From an uncultured beta proteobacterium (GTDB lineage Bacteria > Pseudomonadota > Gammaproteobacteria > Burkholderiales > Burkholderiaceae_E), in the NCBI GenBank assembly GCA_903934295.1, contig CAIZNI010000066.1, positions 1 to 64,000 on the forward strand: DNA of 64,000 nucleotides, written 5' to 3'. The stretch's first letter is position 1; each line of letters opens with the position of its first letter. Both the position numbers and the translations under genes were made by a program. A model generated the notes under the pieces. That model was given only the letters and a program-made list of their open reading frames with translations. It was not told the DNA's origin and ran no database searches. Below are positions 8,041 through 18,086 of this stretch, one piece after another.

Positions 8041-8778
8041 ATGGACCGCATGATCTACCTGGCGATGTCGGGCGCCAAGGCGCTGACCCAGCGCCAGGAG
8101 GCTCTGACGAACAACCTCGCCAACGCGAGCACCACCGGGTTTCGTGCCGACATGATGACTTTCCGGTCGGTGCCGGTGAACGCCGAGTCCGCCGCCTCGA
8201 CCCGCGTCTTCAGCATGGAGGCCACCGCGGGCTTCAACGTCCAGCAGGGACCGGTGTCGACCACCGGCCGCTCGCTGGATGTGGCGATCCGGGGCGACGG
8301 CTGGTTCGTGGTCCAGACCCCCGACGGCAGCGAAGCCATGACGCGCAACGGCTCGTTTCAGCTGGGCGCCGACGGCACCTTGCAGACCGCCAACGGTCTG
8401 CCGGTGCTCAGCGACGGCGGTCCGATCACCTTGCCGCCCAATGCCGAGGTGCTGATTGGTGCCGACGGCACCATCACCGCCCGCCAGGGCAACCAGGCGC
8501 CGCTCCAGGTGGGCAAGCTGAAACTGGCCAATCCGGATCCGGCGACCCTGACCAAGGGGGCCGACGGCATGGTCCGCACCACCAACGGCGATCCGCCCAC
8601 CGACGATCCGCTGGTGCGCGTCGCCGACGGCGCGCTCGAGGGCAGCAACGTGAACGTGGTCGAGTCGATGGTCGGGATGATCGCGCTGGCGCGTCAGTTC
8701 GAGATGCAGATGCGCCTGCTGAGTAACGCCGAACAGAACGAACAGAAGGCAGCGCAGTTGCTGTCGCTCAAGGGTTGA
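8041..8778 (+). CDS. flgF: Flagellar basal-body rod protein FlgF
   Basis: 245 aa proximal rod protein. N-terminal MDRMIYLAMSGAKALTQRQE, then ALTNNLANASTTGFRAD, is typical of FlgF. Mid-region VQQGPVSTTGRSLDVAIRGD and C-terminal SNVNVVESMVGMIALARQFE mark the rod family. 35 bp after flgE. Confidence 0.96.
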   Translation: MDRMIYLAMSGAKALTQRQEALTNNLANASTTGFRADMMTFRSVPVNAESAASTRVFSMEATAGFNVQQGPVSTTGRSLDVAIRGDGWFVVQTPDGSEAMTRNGSFQLGADGTLQTANGLPVLSDGGPITLPPNAEVLIGADGTITARQGNQAPLQVGKLKLANPDPATLTKGADGMVRTTNGDPPTDDPLVRVADGALEGSNVNVVESMVGMIALARQFEMQMRLLSNAEQNEQKAAQLLSLKG

Positions 8779-8810
8779 GCGGCCGCTTCGCGCGCCGCAG
8801 GGAGAAATAG

Positions 8811-9593
8811 ATGATCAGATCACTCTGGATCGCCAAGACCGGTCTCGATGCGCAGCAAACGCAGCTCGACACCATCACCCACAACCTGGCCAACGTCAGC
8901 ACCGTCGGCTACAAGCGCTCGCACGCGGTCTTCGAAGACCTGCTGTACCAGAACATGCGCCAGGCCGGCGCGCAGAGCACCCAGCAGACGCAGCTGCCCA
9001 CCGGTCTGCAGCTCGGCGTCGGCGTGCGCACCGTGGCCACCGCCCGGGTCTTCAGCCAGGGCGCGCTGCAGCAGACCGACAACAAGCTCGATGTCGCCAT
9101 CAACGGCAACGGCTTCTTCCCGATTCAGCAGCCTGATGGCTCGGTCGGCTACACGCGTGACGGCCAGTTCCGGGTCGATGCGCAAGGCCAGCTGGTGACG
9201 TCCAACGGCAGCCCGATCGCTCCGCCGATCACCATCCCGGCCAATGCCCTGTCGGTGACGGTGGGCGCCGACGGCGTGGTGAGCGTGACCACGCCCGGCC
9301 AGGCCGCGGCCACCACCGTCGGCCAGATGCAACTGGCCAGTTTCGTGAATCCGGCCGGTCTGGACCCGCGCGGCCAGAACCTGTTCTTCGAGACGGCCGC
9401 CTCGGGCACCGCCACCATCGGCGCGGCCGGCACCAACGGCACCGGATCGCTCAAGCAGGGATTCGTCGAGACCTCGAATGTGAACGTGGTCGAGGAACTG
9501 GTCTCGATGATCCAGACCCAGCGTGCCTACGAGATCAATTCCAAAGCGATCCAGACATCCGATCAGATGCTGGGCAAGCTGGCTCAGCTGTGA
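8811..9593 (+). CDS. flgG: Flagellar distal rod protein FlgG
   Basis: 260 aa distal rod subunit. N-terminus [20 protein letters not shown], then [17 protein letters not shown], is diagnostic of FlgG. The C-terminus ends [20 protein letters not shown]. Length is exactly that of the family. The stop codon overlaps a GTG that could serve as an alternative start of flgH, so translation is probably coupled. Confidence 0.97.
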   Translation: MIRSLWIAKTGLDAQQTQLDTITHNLANVSTVGYKRSHAVFEDLLYQNMRQAGAQSTQQTQLPTGLQLGVGVRTVATARVFSQGALQQTDNKLDVAINGNGFFPIQQPDGSVGYTRDGQFRVDAQGQLVTSNGSPIAPPITIPANALSVTVGADGVVSVTTPGQAAATTVGQMQLASFVNPAGLDPRGQNLFFETAASGTATIGAAGTNGTGSLKQGFVETSNVNVVEELVSMIQTQRAYEINSKAIQTSDQMLGKLAQL

Positions 9594-9604
9594 GGTTGAT
9601 GATC

Positions 9605-10288
9605 ATGCGTGGCTTTCTGATCCTGATCGCCGGCGTGCTGCTGGCCGGCTGCAACGACCTGCTGGTGCGCCCGACCGTCGATGTGCGCGAGCCCACCACC
9701 GTGCGCCCGCCCGCGGCTGCGGTCGCCCAGCCGTCGGCCATCGTTCCCGAACCGGGTGCGATCTTCATGGCCAGCGCGCATCGGGGCCTGTTCGAGGATC
9801 GCCGCGCGCGGCTGGTGGGCGATGTCATCACCATCCAGATCCAGGAGAAATACTCGGCCAAGCAGAGCTCGAACAGCTCGGTCGAGCGCCAGGGGGCGGT
9901 CGACGCCAAGGTCAGCCTGATTCCCTTCTTCACACCCAACAGCACCAAGCGGCTGACCGCGCAGGGCAGCTCGTCGAACACCTTCGAGGGCAAGGGCGAG
10001 ACCGGCACCGACAATGAATTCACCGGCACGATCACCGTGACGGTGGTCGAGCTGCTGGCCAACGGCAACCTGGCGGTGGCCGGCGAGAAGCAGGTCGGCA
10101 TCAACCAGAACGTCGAGCGGCTGCGCTTCTCGGGCATCGTCAATCCGGCGACCATCCTGCCGGGCAACACGGTGAACTCGACGCAGGTGGCCGATGCCCG
10201 GCTCGAGGTCCGCAGCCGCGGCGACATCGACCGGGCCCAGACGACCGGCTGGCTGTCGAAGTTCTTCATGAGTTTCCTGCCGATCTGA
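9605..10288 (+). CDS. flgH: Flagellar L-ring lipoprotein FlgH
   Basis: About 227 aa outer-membrane L-ring subunit. A short signal ends in the lipobox LLAGC, so the mature protein begins at a lipidated cysteine. The conserved FlgH block GDVITIQIQEKYSAKQSSNS follows. Three starts are possible (GTG 9590, ATG 9599, ATG 9605). I chose 9605 because TGAGG is 9 bp upstream and MRGFLILIAGVLLAGC is a compact lipoprotein signal. Followed after 4 bp or less by flgI. Confidence 0.95.
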   Translation: MRGFLILIAGVLLAGCNDLLVRPTVDVREPTTVRPPAAAVAQPSAIVPEPGAIFMASAHRGLFEDRRARLVGDVITIQIQEKYSAKQSSNSSVERQGAVDAKVSLIPFFTPNSTKRLTAQGSSSNTFEGKGETGTDNEFTGTITVTVVELLANGNLAVAGEKQVGINQNVERLRFSGIVNPATILPGNTVNSTQVADARLEVRSRGDIDRAQTTGWLSKFFMSFLPI

Positions 10289-10292
10289 GGTG

Positions 10293-11429
10293 ATGGTGAA
10301 AACGACTCTCTTTCGGCAATCCGCCGCGCTGGGCCTGGCCATCGGCCTGCTGCTGACCATCGCCGCTCCGGTGCGCGCCGAGCGCATCAAGGAAATCGCG
10401 ACCCTACAGGGCGTGCGCACCAACCAGCTGCTGGGCTACGGGCTGGTGGTGGGTCTGGACGGCAGCGGCGACCAGACCACGCAGGCGCCGTTCACCGCGC
10501 AGAGCGTCAATTCGATGCTGTCGCAGCTGGGCATCCAGCTGCCGCCCGGTGTCACGCCGCAGCTGCGCAATTCGGCAGCGGTGATGGTGACCGCGCAGCT
10601 GCCGGCTTTCGCGCGTCCCGGCCAGCCGATCGATGTGACCGTTTCGTCGCTGGGCAATGCGCGCAGCCTGCGCGGGGGCACGCTGCTGCTGATGCCGCTG
10701 CGCGGCGCCGACAACCAGATCTATGCAATGGCCCAGGGCAATGTGATCGTCGGGGGCGCGGGCGCGTCGGCCGGCGGCAGCCGGGTCCAGATCAATCACC
10801 TGAGCGCCGGCCGCGTGCCGGGTGGCGCCACCGTCGAGCGGGCGGTCCCCAGCCCGGCGCTGACCGGTGATTCGGTGCGTCTGGAACTGAGCCAGACCGA
10901 CTTCACCCTCGCCGGCAAGGTGGCCGAGGCGATCAACCGGACGCTGGGCAGTGCCGGTACCGCGCCGCTGGCGCAGGCGCTGGACGCCCGGGTGATCCAG
11001 GTCCGACTGCCGGTCGATCCGGCGGCGCGGGTGCCCTTCCTTGCGCAGCTTGAAAATGTCGATGTGGTCCAGGCGCTGCCCTCACCCAAGGTGGTGGTCA
11101 ATGCGCGCACCGGGTCGGTGGTGATGAACCAGACGGTGACGCTGGAGCCCAGCGCGGTGGCGCACGGCAACCTGAGCGTCACCATCACCTCGACGCCGGT
11201 GATCTCCCAGCCCGGCCCCTTGTCTCAAGGTCAGACGGTGGTGGCCGAAAAGGCTGATATCCAGATTCGCCAGGAAGGCGGGGCACTGATGCGGCTCGAA
11301 GCGGCAGCCAAGCTGACCGATGTGATCAAGGCGCTCAACGCGCTGGGGGCGACTTCGGGGGACCTGATCGCGATCCTGCAGGCCCTGAAGGCTGCCGGCA
11401 GCCTGCGCGCCGAGCTTGAAATCATCTGA
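10293..11429 (+). CDS. flgI: Flagellar P-ring protein FlgI
   Basis: 378 aa periplasmic P-ring subunit around the rod in the peptidoglycan layer; needs FlgA for assembly. Signal peptide with core LGLAIGLLLTIAAPVRAE. The mature N-terminus RIKEIATLQGVRTNQLLGYG and GLVVGLDGSGDQT are diagnostic. The C-terminal region ends in helices rich in Ala/Leu. GTG 10290 or GTG 10298-region alternatives differ by only a few codons. Confidence 0.96.
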   Translation: MVKTTLFRQSAALGLAIGLLLTIAAPVRAERIKEIATLQGVRTNQLLGYGLVVGLDGSGDQTTQAPFTAQSVNSMLSQLGIQLPPGVTPQLRNSAAVMVTAQLPAFARPGQPIDVTVSSLGNARSLRGGTLLLMPLRGADNQIYAMAQGNVIVGGAGASAGGSRVQINHLSAGRVPGGATVERAVPSPALTGDSVRLELSQTDFTLAGKVAEAINRTLGSAGTAPLAQALDARVIQVRLPVDPAARVPFLAQLENVDVVQALPSPKVVVNARTGSVVMNQTVTLEPSAVAHGNLSVTITSTPVISQPGPLSQGQTVVAEKADIQIRQEGGALMRLEAAAKLTDVIKALNALGATSGDLIAILQALKAAGSLRAELEII

Positions 11430-11443
11430 CGAACGGGCAAGCG

Positions 11444-12655
11444 ATGGATCCCCAATCGATGCTGGCCACCGACGCGCGATCGCTCAACGCCCTGCGGCGT
11501 CAGGCGGGCAACGATCCCAAGTCGGCGGTGCGCGCTGCCGCAGGCCAGTTCGAATCGGTCTTCATGGGCCAGATGCTCAAGGCGATGCGCGAGGCGGTGC
11601 CCAAGAGCGGGATGTGGGATGGTCCTGGCCAGTCGACCTACACCGACATGCTCGACCAGCAGCTCGCCCAGACCCTGTCCGGTCGTCCGGGCGGCCTGGC
11701 CGATGTGATTGCCCGGCAGCTCACCCGTCAGATGGGATCGGCCATGCCGGAGGCGGTGGCCGATGAGCCGACGGGCGCGGCGCAGAATCCCTTCGGCGAC
11801 CGATTTCCCACACGCGTCGCACCCGCTGCGTCAGGCGTGTCATCGGCACCGTCCCAGCCGGCCACGCTGCCGCCATTGCCGCTGCGCGTGCCTGCGACAG
11901 GGGCGTCGAGCGGGACGCCCACGGCGACCTCCTCTGACGCGATGATCCGCCAGGCCCTCGCCGCGTTCGTCGCCACCGGCGGCGCACCGACCCGGCCGAG
12001 TGGTGCGGGACCGGCACCGGGCCATGCGGGATGGCCGGGAACGGCGACCCCGCCGACCGGCGCTCTGCTGCCGGTGCGCGCCTCGGGTCAGGTCCTGGCC
12101 GCCCAGTCGGCTCAGGCCCGCTGGGTTGACGCCGCCGGGTCGGTGAGTTCGCCGGCAAAGCCCGATGTCAGCCAGTTGAGCGGCCCGCAGGCCGATTTCG
12201 TGCGCAAGGTCTGGCCCCATGCGTTGCTGGCCGAGAAATCGACCGGGGTGCCCGCTGCCTTCATCGTCGGCCAGGCGGCGCTCGAGTCGGGCTGGGGCAA
12301 GCACGAGATCCGCAATTCGCAGGGCGGCAGCAGTTTCAACCTGTTCGGCATCAAGGCGAACGCCTCATGGCGCGGCGATTCGGCTGCCGCCAGTACCACC
12401 GAATATGTCGCCGGTCAGCCCGTTCGTCAGGTCGAGCGGTTTCGCGCCTATGGTTCGTACGGTGAAGCTTTTCAGGATTGGGCCGGAATGATGGCCAGAA
12501 GCCCCCGTTACAGCAAGGTGATCGAATCCGGCGGCAGCGTGCAGGCCTTCGCGGCGAACATGCAGCGCGCCGGCTATGCCACCGACCCCGCCTATGGCGC
12601 CAAGCTCGAGAAAGTCATCCAGAAGACGCTGTCTCTGCAGCGCCTGGTGACCTGA
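11444..12655 (+). CDS. flgJ: Rod-cap/peptidoglycan hydrolase FlgJ
   Basis: 403 aa dual protein. Residues about 1-100 form the rod-binding cap domain (AAGQFESVFMGQMLKAMREA). Residues about 245-400 form a glucosaminidase (muramidase) domain that opens the cell wall for the rod. The catalytic glutamate lies in QAALESGWGK, and the second half has FRAYGSYGEAFQDWAGMM. The linker of about 140 residues is Ala/Pro/Gly-rich and makes the protein clearly longer than enterobacterial FlgJ (about 313 aa). Same operon, 14 bp after flgI. Confidence 0.95.
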   Translation: MDPQSMLATDARSLNALRRQAGNDPKSAVRAAAGQFESVFMGQMLKAMREAVPKSGMWDGPGQSTYTDMLDQQLAQTLSGRPGGLADVIARQLTRQMGSAMPEAVADEPTGAAQNPFGDRFPTRVAPAASGVSSAPSQPATLPPLPLRVPATGASSGTPTATSSDAMIRQALAAFVATGGAPTRPSGAGPAPGHAGWPGTATPPTGALLPVRASGQVLAAQSAQARWVDAAGSVSSPAKPDVSQLSGPQADFVRKVWPHALLAEKSTGVPAAFIVGQAALESGWGKHEIRNSQGGSSFNLFGIKANASWRGDSAAASTTEYVAGQPVRQVERFRAYGSYGEAFQDWAGMMARSPRYSKVIESGGSVQAFAANMQRAGYATDPAYGAKLEKVIQKTLSLQRLVT

Positions 12656-12680
12656 CCCGGTCAATGTAGGAGTACCAGGC

Positions 12681-14561
12681 ATGTCCGGACTTCTGAATGT
12701 GGGTGCCTCGGCACTGACGGCTGCGTACACCCAGATGCGCACCGCCGGGCACAACATCTCCAACGTCAACACGCCCGGTTACAGTCGCCAGGAGGCGCAG
12801 CTCGGCACCGCCACCTCCACCTTCGGGGGCGGCGGCTTCATCGGCCGCGGCGTGGAAGTGCAGACCATCCAGCGCCGCTACGACCAGTTTCTGACTGCCG
12901 AAGTCGCTGCCAGCGTGGCGCTGTCGTCGGCTGACGCGGCGCGCGCCGGGCAGCTCAGCCGCCTCGACTCGGTCTTCGCCGACAGCGAGACCGGCATCGG
13001 CGCCTCGATGGATGACCTGACCGCGGCGCTGGCCGATGCGGTGAACCGGCCCTTCGACCCGTCGGCGCGCACGGTGGTGGTGAGCCGGGCGACCACCCTG
13101 GCCGAACGCTTCACCAGCGCGCGCAACCGGCTCGAGGAACTGCGCAATCAGGCCGATCTGCGTTTGCGCGAGAGCGTGAACACCCTGAACGGATCCCTGA
13201 AGCAGCTGGCGGGTGTCAATGAACAGATCGCCCGCTATGCGGCCAGCGGTCAGCCCCCCAACGACCTGTTCGACCGTCGCGATGCGCTGGTCGAAGGCAT
13301 CAACAAGCAAATGAAGGCGACCGCCTTCATCAACCCCGATGGCAGTGCGAGCCTGTTCTCGGGCTCCGGCCAGGCGCTGGTGATCGGTGGTTCGGTGGCA
13401 AGCTTCTCGCTCGGCGCGGACCCGCTCGATTCGCGCAAGCTCTCCGTCACCCTCAACACCTCGGGCATGGCCATTCCGATCGATGGCGAACTGCTGGGCG
13501 GCGGTGAACTGTCGGGCCTGCTGCGGTTTCGCGACGAGGACCTGGCTGCCGCGCAGGGCCGGCTCGGCCAGCTCGCCGCGGCGGTTTCCTTCGCCTACAA
13601 CGAACAGCAGTCGCTGGGCCGCGATGCCACCGGGGCGGTGGGCGCGGCGATGTTCCAGACCGGCGCCCCGACCGTGGGCGGCGCGAGCACCAACAGCGGC
13701 AATGCGGTCTTCGCCGCCACCGTCACCGACGGTGCCCAGCTCGGCGCCGGTGACTATGAACTGAAATACGACGGCACCAACTGGTCGGCCACCCGCCTGT
13801 CCGATGGCCAGGCGCTGCCGATCACCGGTTTTCCGGCGAGCGTGGACGGATTGCAGATCAGCCTGAGCAGCGGCGCGGCGTCCGCGGGTGACCGTTTCCT
13901 GCTGCGTTCGGCCTCCGAGTTCACCAATGGTTTCTCGATGGTGCTGCCCTCGGCGTCGCGCCTGGCCACTGGCATGGCGGCCACGCCGCAGCGCGGCGCG
14001 ACGAATGCCGGCGATACCTCGGTGGCCGGCTTTCGCATCGACAGCAATGATCCGAACCTGACCGCGCCGGTGAACATCCAGTTCACCAGTGCCACCACCT
14101 TCAACGTGACCGGCACCGGCACCGGCAATCCGACCGGGGTCGCCTACACACCCGGCATGACCCTGAGCTACAACGGCTGGGAGATGACCCTGCGGGGTAC
14201 GCCGGTCGCCAGTGATTCATTCACCGTCGCCGCGACCCAGAATCCGGCCGCTGACAATCGCAATGCGCGCGCGCTGGTCGGCATCGCCGACCGGCTGGCG
14301 GTGGGCGGTCAGCGCCCCGCCGATGCCTACGGCGACCTGGTCGCCGACATCGGTACCCGCACCCAGTCGGCCAACTCCTCGCAGGCCCTGTCGGCCCGCA
14401 CCCTGGCGGATTCCCAGCAGAGTCGCTCCGAGGTCTCGGGCGTCAATCTCGACGAGGAAGCGGCGCGGCTGCTCCAGTACCAGCAGGCCTATCAGGCAGC
14501 CGCCAAGGTGATCGCCACCGCCCAGGCTGTTTTCGACACCCTGCTGCGGGTGGCGGGATGA
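12681..14561 (+). CDS. flgK: Hook-filament junction protein FlgK (HAP1)
   Basis: 626 aa. The N-terminal motif AYTQMRTAGHNISNVNTPGY, then SRQEAQ, is diagnostic. The C-terminal axial motif VSGVNLDEEAARLLQYQQAY, ending IATAQAVFDTLLRVAG, is also present. The middle is a variable surface domain. Export depends on FlgN. Preceded by GTAGGAGTACC. 25 bp after flgJ. Confidence 0.97.
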   Translation: MSGLLNVGASALTAAYTQMRTAGHNISNVNTPGYSRQEAQLGTATSTFGGGGFIGRGVEVQTIQRRYDQFLTAEVAASVALSSADAARAGQLSRLDSVFADSETGIGASMDDLTAALADAVNRPFDPSARTVVVSRATTLAERFTSARNRLEELRNQADLRLRESVNTLNGSLKQLAGVNEQIARYAASGQPPNDLFDRRDALVEGINKQMKATAFINPDGSASLFSGSGQALVIGGSVASFSLGADPLDSRKLSVTLNTSGMAIPIDGELLGGGELSGLLRFRDEDLAAAQGRLGQLAAAVSFAYNEQQSLGRDATGAVGAAMFQTGAPTVGGASTNSGNAVFAATVTDGAQLGAGDYELKYDGTNWSATRLSDGQALPITGFPASVDGLQISLSSGAASAGDRFLLRSASEFTNGFSMVLPSASRLATGMAATPQRGATNAGDTSVAGFRIDSNDPNLTAPVNIQFTSATTFNVTGTGTGNPTGVAYTPGMTLSYNGWEMTLRGTPVASDSFTVAATQNPAADNRNARALVGIADRLAVGGQRPADAYGDLVADIGTRTQSANSSQALSARTLADSQQSRSEVSGVNLDEEAARLLQYQQAYQAAAKVIATAQAVFDTLLRVAG

Positions 14562-14598
14562 CCGTGACCCTCGCCGTTGATTTCCACGGAGTGACCCC

Positions 14599-15510
14599 AT
14601 GCGTGTAGCCACCGCTTTCGCCTTCCAGAATTCGATCGACGCGATGAACGATCGCCAGGCCCAGCTGGTGCGTTCGCAGCAGGAGCTGTCCACCGGCAAG
14701 AAGCTGCTCAGCGCGGGCGAGGACCCGATGGCCGCGGCCGCGGTCGAGCGCACCCGCTCGGCGCAGCGCCGCAACGAGATCCAGACCCGCATGAACGACT
14801 TCGCCGGCTCGACGCTGCGCCAGGCCGAACAGACGCTGGGCCAGACCACTGAAGTGATGCAGATGCTCCGCGAAGGCGCGGTCCAGATCGGCAACGCCAC
14901 CTTGTCGGCAGGCGATCGGGCGATGATCATCACCCAGTTCAAGGGCTATCGCGACGAGCTGCTGTCGCTGGCCAATCGCCCCGACGGATCGGGCGGTTAT
15001 CTGTTCGGCGGGCAGGGCAGCCGCTCGGCACCCTTCGTCGACGGCGCCTCGGTCATCTACCAGCCGGATGTCGGCGAGCAGCAGGTGGGGATGGACTCCG
15101 ACACGCCGACCAGTCTCGACGGGCGCGCCACCTTCATGAACCTGCCGGCGGGTGCCGGCACGCAGAGCGTTTTCGACCTGCTCGACAACGCCATCGCGTT
15201 GCTGGGCAATCCGGCCACTTCCCAGGCGGTGGTCAAGGCCACCGCCACCGCGACGCTGTCGGGGCTGGACACCGCCATCGATCGCGTGTCGACCAAACGC
15301 ACCGAGGTCGGCGAGCACCTGCGTGCGATCGAAAGCCGCGGGCGGCTGGCCGAGCAGGGCGCCATCGAACTGTCGGCGCAGATGTCGGACCTGGTCGATG
15401 TGGACTTCGCCAAGGCGATCTCCGATTTCCAGAACAACCAGACAGCGCAGTCGGCCGCGATGAAAACCTATTCGCAGATCTCGAAGCTGTCGCTGTTCGA
15501 TTACCTCTGA
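14599..15510 (+). CDS. flgL: Hook-filament junction protein FlgL (HAP3)
   Basis: 303 aa flagellin-like junction protein. N-terminal flagellin-type helix MRVATAFAFQNSIDAMNDRQ, then AQLVRSQQELSTGKKLLSAG. The C-terminal helical region DLVDVDFAKAISDFQNNQTA precedes KTYSQISKLSLFDYL. Last structural gene of the flg operon, 37 bp after flgK. Confidence 0.96.
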   Translation: MRVATAFAFQNSIDAMNDRQAQLVRSQQELSTGKKLLSAGEDPMAAAAVERTRSAQRRNEIQTRMNDFAGSTLRQAEQTLGQTTEVMQMLREGAVQIGNATLSAGDRAMIITQFKGYRDELLSLANRPDGSGGYLFGGQGSRSAPFVDGASVIYQPDVGEQQVGMDSDTPTSLDGRATFMNLPAGAGTQSVFDLLDNAIALLGNPATSQAVVKATATATLSGLDTAIDRVSTKRTEVGEHLRAIESRGRLAEQGAIELSAQMSDLVDVDFAKAISDFQNNQTAQSAAMKTYSQISKLSLFDYL

Positions 15511-15568
15511 GCGATCACTGCCGAGCGCTGCCGAGGGCCCTCATTCCGGATCCAGGAAGAAACGCATC

Positions 15569-16765
15569 ATGACCGCCGCGGCCATCACCAGCACGCTCCT
15601 GGGCTACGAGCCCATCCTCGACCGGACCCGCAAGGCCATCGCGATGCGCTTTACCGCGCGCGGACGCGCCGGCGAGCCGGCCGACCTGGCGAAGCTGCAG
15701 AGCGAGTTCGCCACGCTCTGGCCGGCCGATGCGACGCCGGTGCTGCTGCGCGCCGACGGTGACAGCCTGCCCGAGTCGCTGCTCGAGCAACCGATGTTCA
15801 AGCACCTGTGGATCGAGGTGCCGGGCGCACTCACCGGATCGCCGCAGGGCCTGGCGCTCATTGCGCAACTGCACCGTCAGGGCTGCCCGATGGTGCTGGG
15901 CGGGCGGCCGGTGGGCACCCTGGCGCCGTCGCTTCTGCCAGCCTTCCGGATGTCGATCATCGACACCGCCGATGACCGGCGACTGCGCGAGCCGCTGGCG
16001 CCCCAGGATCAGGCGGTCACGCGGCGCATTCCGTATGCGCAGGCCGGCGTCAAGACGATCGCGATGCTGCGCAGGAGTTTCGAGACGGGGGCGCTGGCCT
16101 GCATCGGCTGGCCCTTCGACGACGCGACCGCGCATGCGATGTCGAGCAACGCCAGCCCTGATTTCGGGATCATCACCGAGTTGCTCACCATGATCGGCGA
16201 CGAGGCCGATCCGGGTGACATCGAGCGGGTGATTCGTCGCGACGCGGCGCTGTCCTACCGGATGCTGCGTTACATCAATTCGGCCGCCTTCGCGCTGCCG
16301 GTGGAGATTCAGTCGTTTCGCCACGCGGTGATGATGCTGGGCTACGAGCGGCTCAAGCGCTGGCTGCTGCTGCTGCTGATGACCGCCAGCAAGGATGCCA
16401 ACATGCAGCCGGTGATGTTCGCCTCGTTCCGGCGCGGTCTCTTCATGGAGCATCTGGTCGGCGAGGACGGCGGTTCGTCCGACCGTGACGAGGTGTTCAT
16501 CCTGGGCGTGCTGTCGCTGATCGACAAGCTGTTCCGCGAGCCGATGCCGGTGCTGCTCGACAAGCTCCATGTGCGCGACAGCATCCGCGAGGCGCTGCTC
16601 GATCGCAGCGGCCCGTTCACCGCCTACCTCGGGGTGGCCGAGGCCGTCGAGGGCGCCCCCGACCAGCAGCTGGCCGATCGGCTCGACGAGGCGCTGGTGT
16701 CGATCGAGCAGTGCAACCGGGCGCTGGTGAAGGCAGTGACCGTGCGCGAGTTCGCCGCCGCCTGA
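15569..16765 (+). CDS. EAL-like/HDOD domain signalling protein
   Basis: 398 aa. The N-terminal part ([20 protein letters not shown]) resembles the degenerate EAL-like half of YuxH-type proteins but lacks an intact EAL signature, so it is probably not a c-di-GMP phosphodiesterase. Residues about 190-390 match the HDOD domain, with segments [20 protein letters not shown] and [20 protein letters not shown], then [20 protein letters not shown] domains lack the catalytic HD residues and act as signalling scaffolds. It lies 58 bp after flgL on the same strand, so it may be the tail of the flagellar operon. Its partner is unknown. Confidence 0.75.
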   Translation: MTAAAITSTLLGYEPILDRTRKAIAMRFTARGRAGEPADLAKLQSEFATLWPADATPVLLRADGDSLPESLLEQPMFKHLWIEVPGALTGSPQGLALIAQLHRQGCPMVLGGRPVGTLAPSLLPAFRMSIIDTADDRRLREPLAPQDQAVTRRIPYAQAGVKTIAMLRRSFETGALACIGWPFDDATAHAMSSNASPDFGIITELLTMIGDEADPGDIERVIRRDAALSYRMLRYINSAAFALPVEIQSFRHAVMMLGYERLKRWLLLLLMTASKDANMQPVMFASFRRGLFMEHLVGEDGGSSDRDEVFILGVLSLIDKLFREPMPVLLDKLHVRDSIREALLDRSGPFTAYLGVAEAVEGAPDQQLADRLDEALVSIEQCNRALVKAVTVREFAAA

Positions 16766-16823
16766 GCGCGCGGGGACCGCGGAGCCGGCGACCGCGCGCG
16801 CCGGCTGCCCGGGCCGGCCACGC

Positions 16824-16829
16824 TAGAAT
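16824..16829 (+). promoter_or_regulatory. -10 element for rpiA (likely leaderless)
   Basis: TAGAAT ends 7 bp before the rpiA ATG, which puts the expected transcription start at or next to the ATG. No Shine-Dalgarno sequence lies between. No good -35 is seen. Confidence 0.5.
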
Positions 16830-16836
16830 CCGGCCC

Positions 16837-17514
16837 ATGAACCAGGATGATCTGAAACGCGCGGCCGCCCGTGCCGCCCTCGCCGAACTGGTGCCCGATA
16901 CCCTGGTGGGGGTGGGCAGCGGTTCGACCGTCAATTTCTTCATCGAGGCACTCGGCGAACAGGCCGCACGCTTCGCCGGCGCCGTCTCGAGTTCCGAGCG
17001 CAGCACCGAGCGGCTGCGCGCGGCCGGTGTGCGGGTGTTCGACCTCAATGAAGCGGTGCTGGCCGGGATGGCCCGCCCGGTCTATGTCGATGGTGCCGAC
17101 GAGATCGATCCCGGGCGCCGGATGATCAAGGGCGGCGGTGGCGCGCTGACCCGGGAAAAGATCGTGGCCGGCGCTTTCGATCGCTTCGTGTGCATCGTCG
17201 ATGCCTCCAAGCAGGTCGAGACCCTGGGGCGTTTCCCCTTGCCGATCGAAGTGATCCCGATGGCGCGCGAACTCGTTGCTGCGCGGGCGCGCTTGCTCGG
17301 TGGGTCGCCGGTGCTGCGGGAAGGGTTTGTCACCGACAACGGCAACCAGATCCTGGACGTGGCGGGACTCGCGATCAGCGACCCCGTCGCGCTGGAAGAA
17401 CAGATCGATCACTGGCCCGGTGTGGTCACCGTCGGGCTGTTTGCCCGGGCCCCGGCATCGGTGGTGCTGGTGGCTACCGCGCAGGGCGTACGGCGCGTTT
17501 CAGCGCCGGGCTGA
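16837..17514 (+). CDS. rpiA: Ribose-5-phosphate isomerase A
   Basis: 225 aa cytosolic enzyme interconverting ribose-5-phosphate and ribulose-5-phosphate in the pentose phosphate pathway. N-terminal [18 protein letters not shown] is the phosphate-binding loop. The active-site segment [20 protein letters not shown], then ALTREKI, is canonical (Asp of DGADE, Lys of KGGGG). ATG 16837 gives [15 protein letters not shown], the family start. A longer upstream frame has no support. A single gene with its own promoter and terminator. Confidence 0.97.
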   Translation: MNQDDLKRAAARAALAELVPDTLVGVGSGSTVNFFIEALGEQAARFAGAVSSSERSTERLRAAGVRVFDLNEAVLAGMARPVYVDGADEIDPGRRMIKGGGGALTREKIVAGAFDRFVCIVDASKQVETLGRFPLPIEVIPMARELVAARARLLGGSPVLREGFVTDNGNQILDVAGLAISDPVALEEQIDHWPGVVTVGLFARAPASVVLVATAQGVRRVSAPG

Positions 17515-17535
17515 CCGGCGCCCGGCCCGCGAGAC

Positions 17536-17574
17536 CCGCCGGCCGCTGCCAGCGGGCCCGGTGCGGCGGTTTTT
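17536..17574 (+). terminator. Terminator after rpiA
   Basis: The inverted repeat CCGCCG/CGGCGG, enclosing a smaller GCTGCCAGC hairpin, is followed by TTTTT. It starts 22 bp after the rpiA stop. Confidence 0.6.
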
Positions 17575-17580
17575 CTCGCG

Positions 17581-17636
17581 GACCGATGCCTGCTGACCGA
17601 TTGCTGCAGACCGATTGCTGCTGACCTATTCCTGCG
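17581..17636. repeat. 14-bp tandem repeat, four imperfect copies
   Basis: Units at 17581, 17595, 17609 and 17623 follow the pattern GACCGATTGCTGCT. The last copy runs over the yggX stop codon. Confidence 0.85.
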
Positions 17637-17898
17637 GGGGCACGTAGCCCGCGGGCTTGTCGCCGCCGTCACCGAAGAAATATTTCTCCAGTTGCGTGGC
17701 CAGGTACTTGCGGGCCCGCGCATCGGCCAGACTCAGCCGGTTTTCATTGACCAGCATGGTCTGGTGCTTGAGCCAGGCCTGCCAGGCTTCCTTCGAGGCG
17801 CCTTCCCACAGCCGCTTGCCCAGTTCGCCGGGGTAGGGCGGGAAATCGAGGCCCTCGGCCTCCTTTTGCAGCTTGACGCAGAACACGGTGCGAGCCAT
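17626..17898 (-). CDS. yggX: Probable Fe(2+)-trafficking protein YggX
   Basis: 90 aa small cytosolic protein linked to iron trafficking and protection of Fe-S clusters from oxidation. The start [20 protein letters not shown] contains the conserved cysteine of the family. [19 protein letters not shown] and [16 protein letters not shown] are typical. ATG 17898 has AGGAAG upstream; an in-frame extension to 17928 has none. Convergent with rpiA. Confidence 0.95.
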   Translation of the reverse strand: MARTVFCVKLQKEAEGLDFPPYPGELGKRLWEGASKEAWQAWLKHQTMLVNENRLSLADARARKYLATQLEKYFFGDGGDKPAGYVPPQE

Positions 17899-18086
17899 GA
17901 AACTTCCTGTTCGGGGGTGAGGGCGCAATTGTCACAGGTTCCGATCCGAATCGAAACCCGCGGCGTTCGGGGCCGTCATGCCGGCGGCGGCTCGATGCCG
18001 CCGGTCGGTCGGCAGTCGCCGCAAGGACTGGCGCTGCTGGCTGTCCGGAAGGGCAGAGGGCATCGTGAGTCCGCAAGCGGATACCC

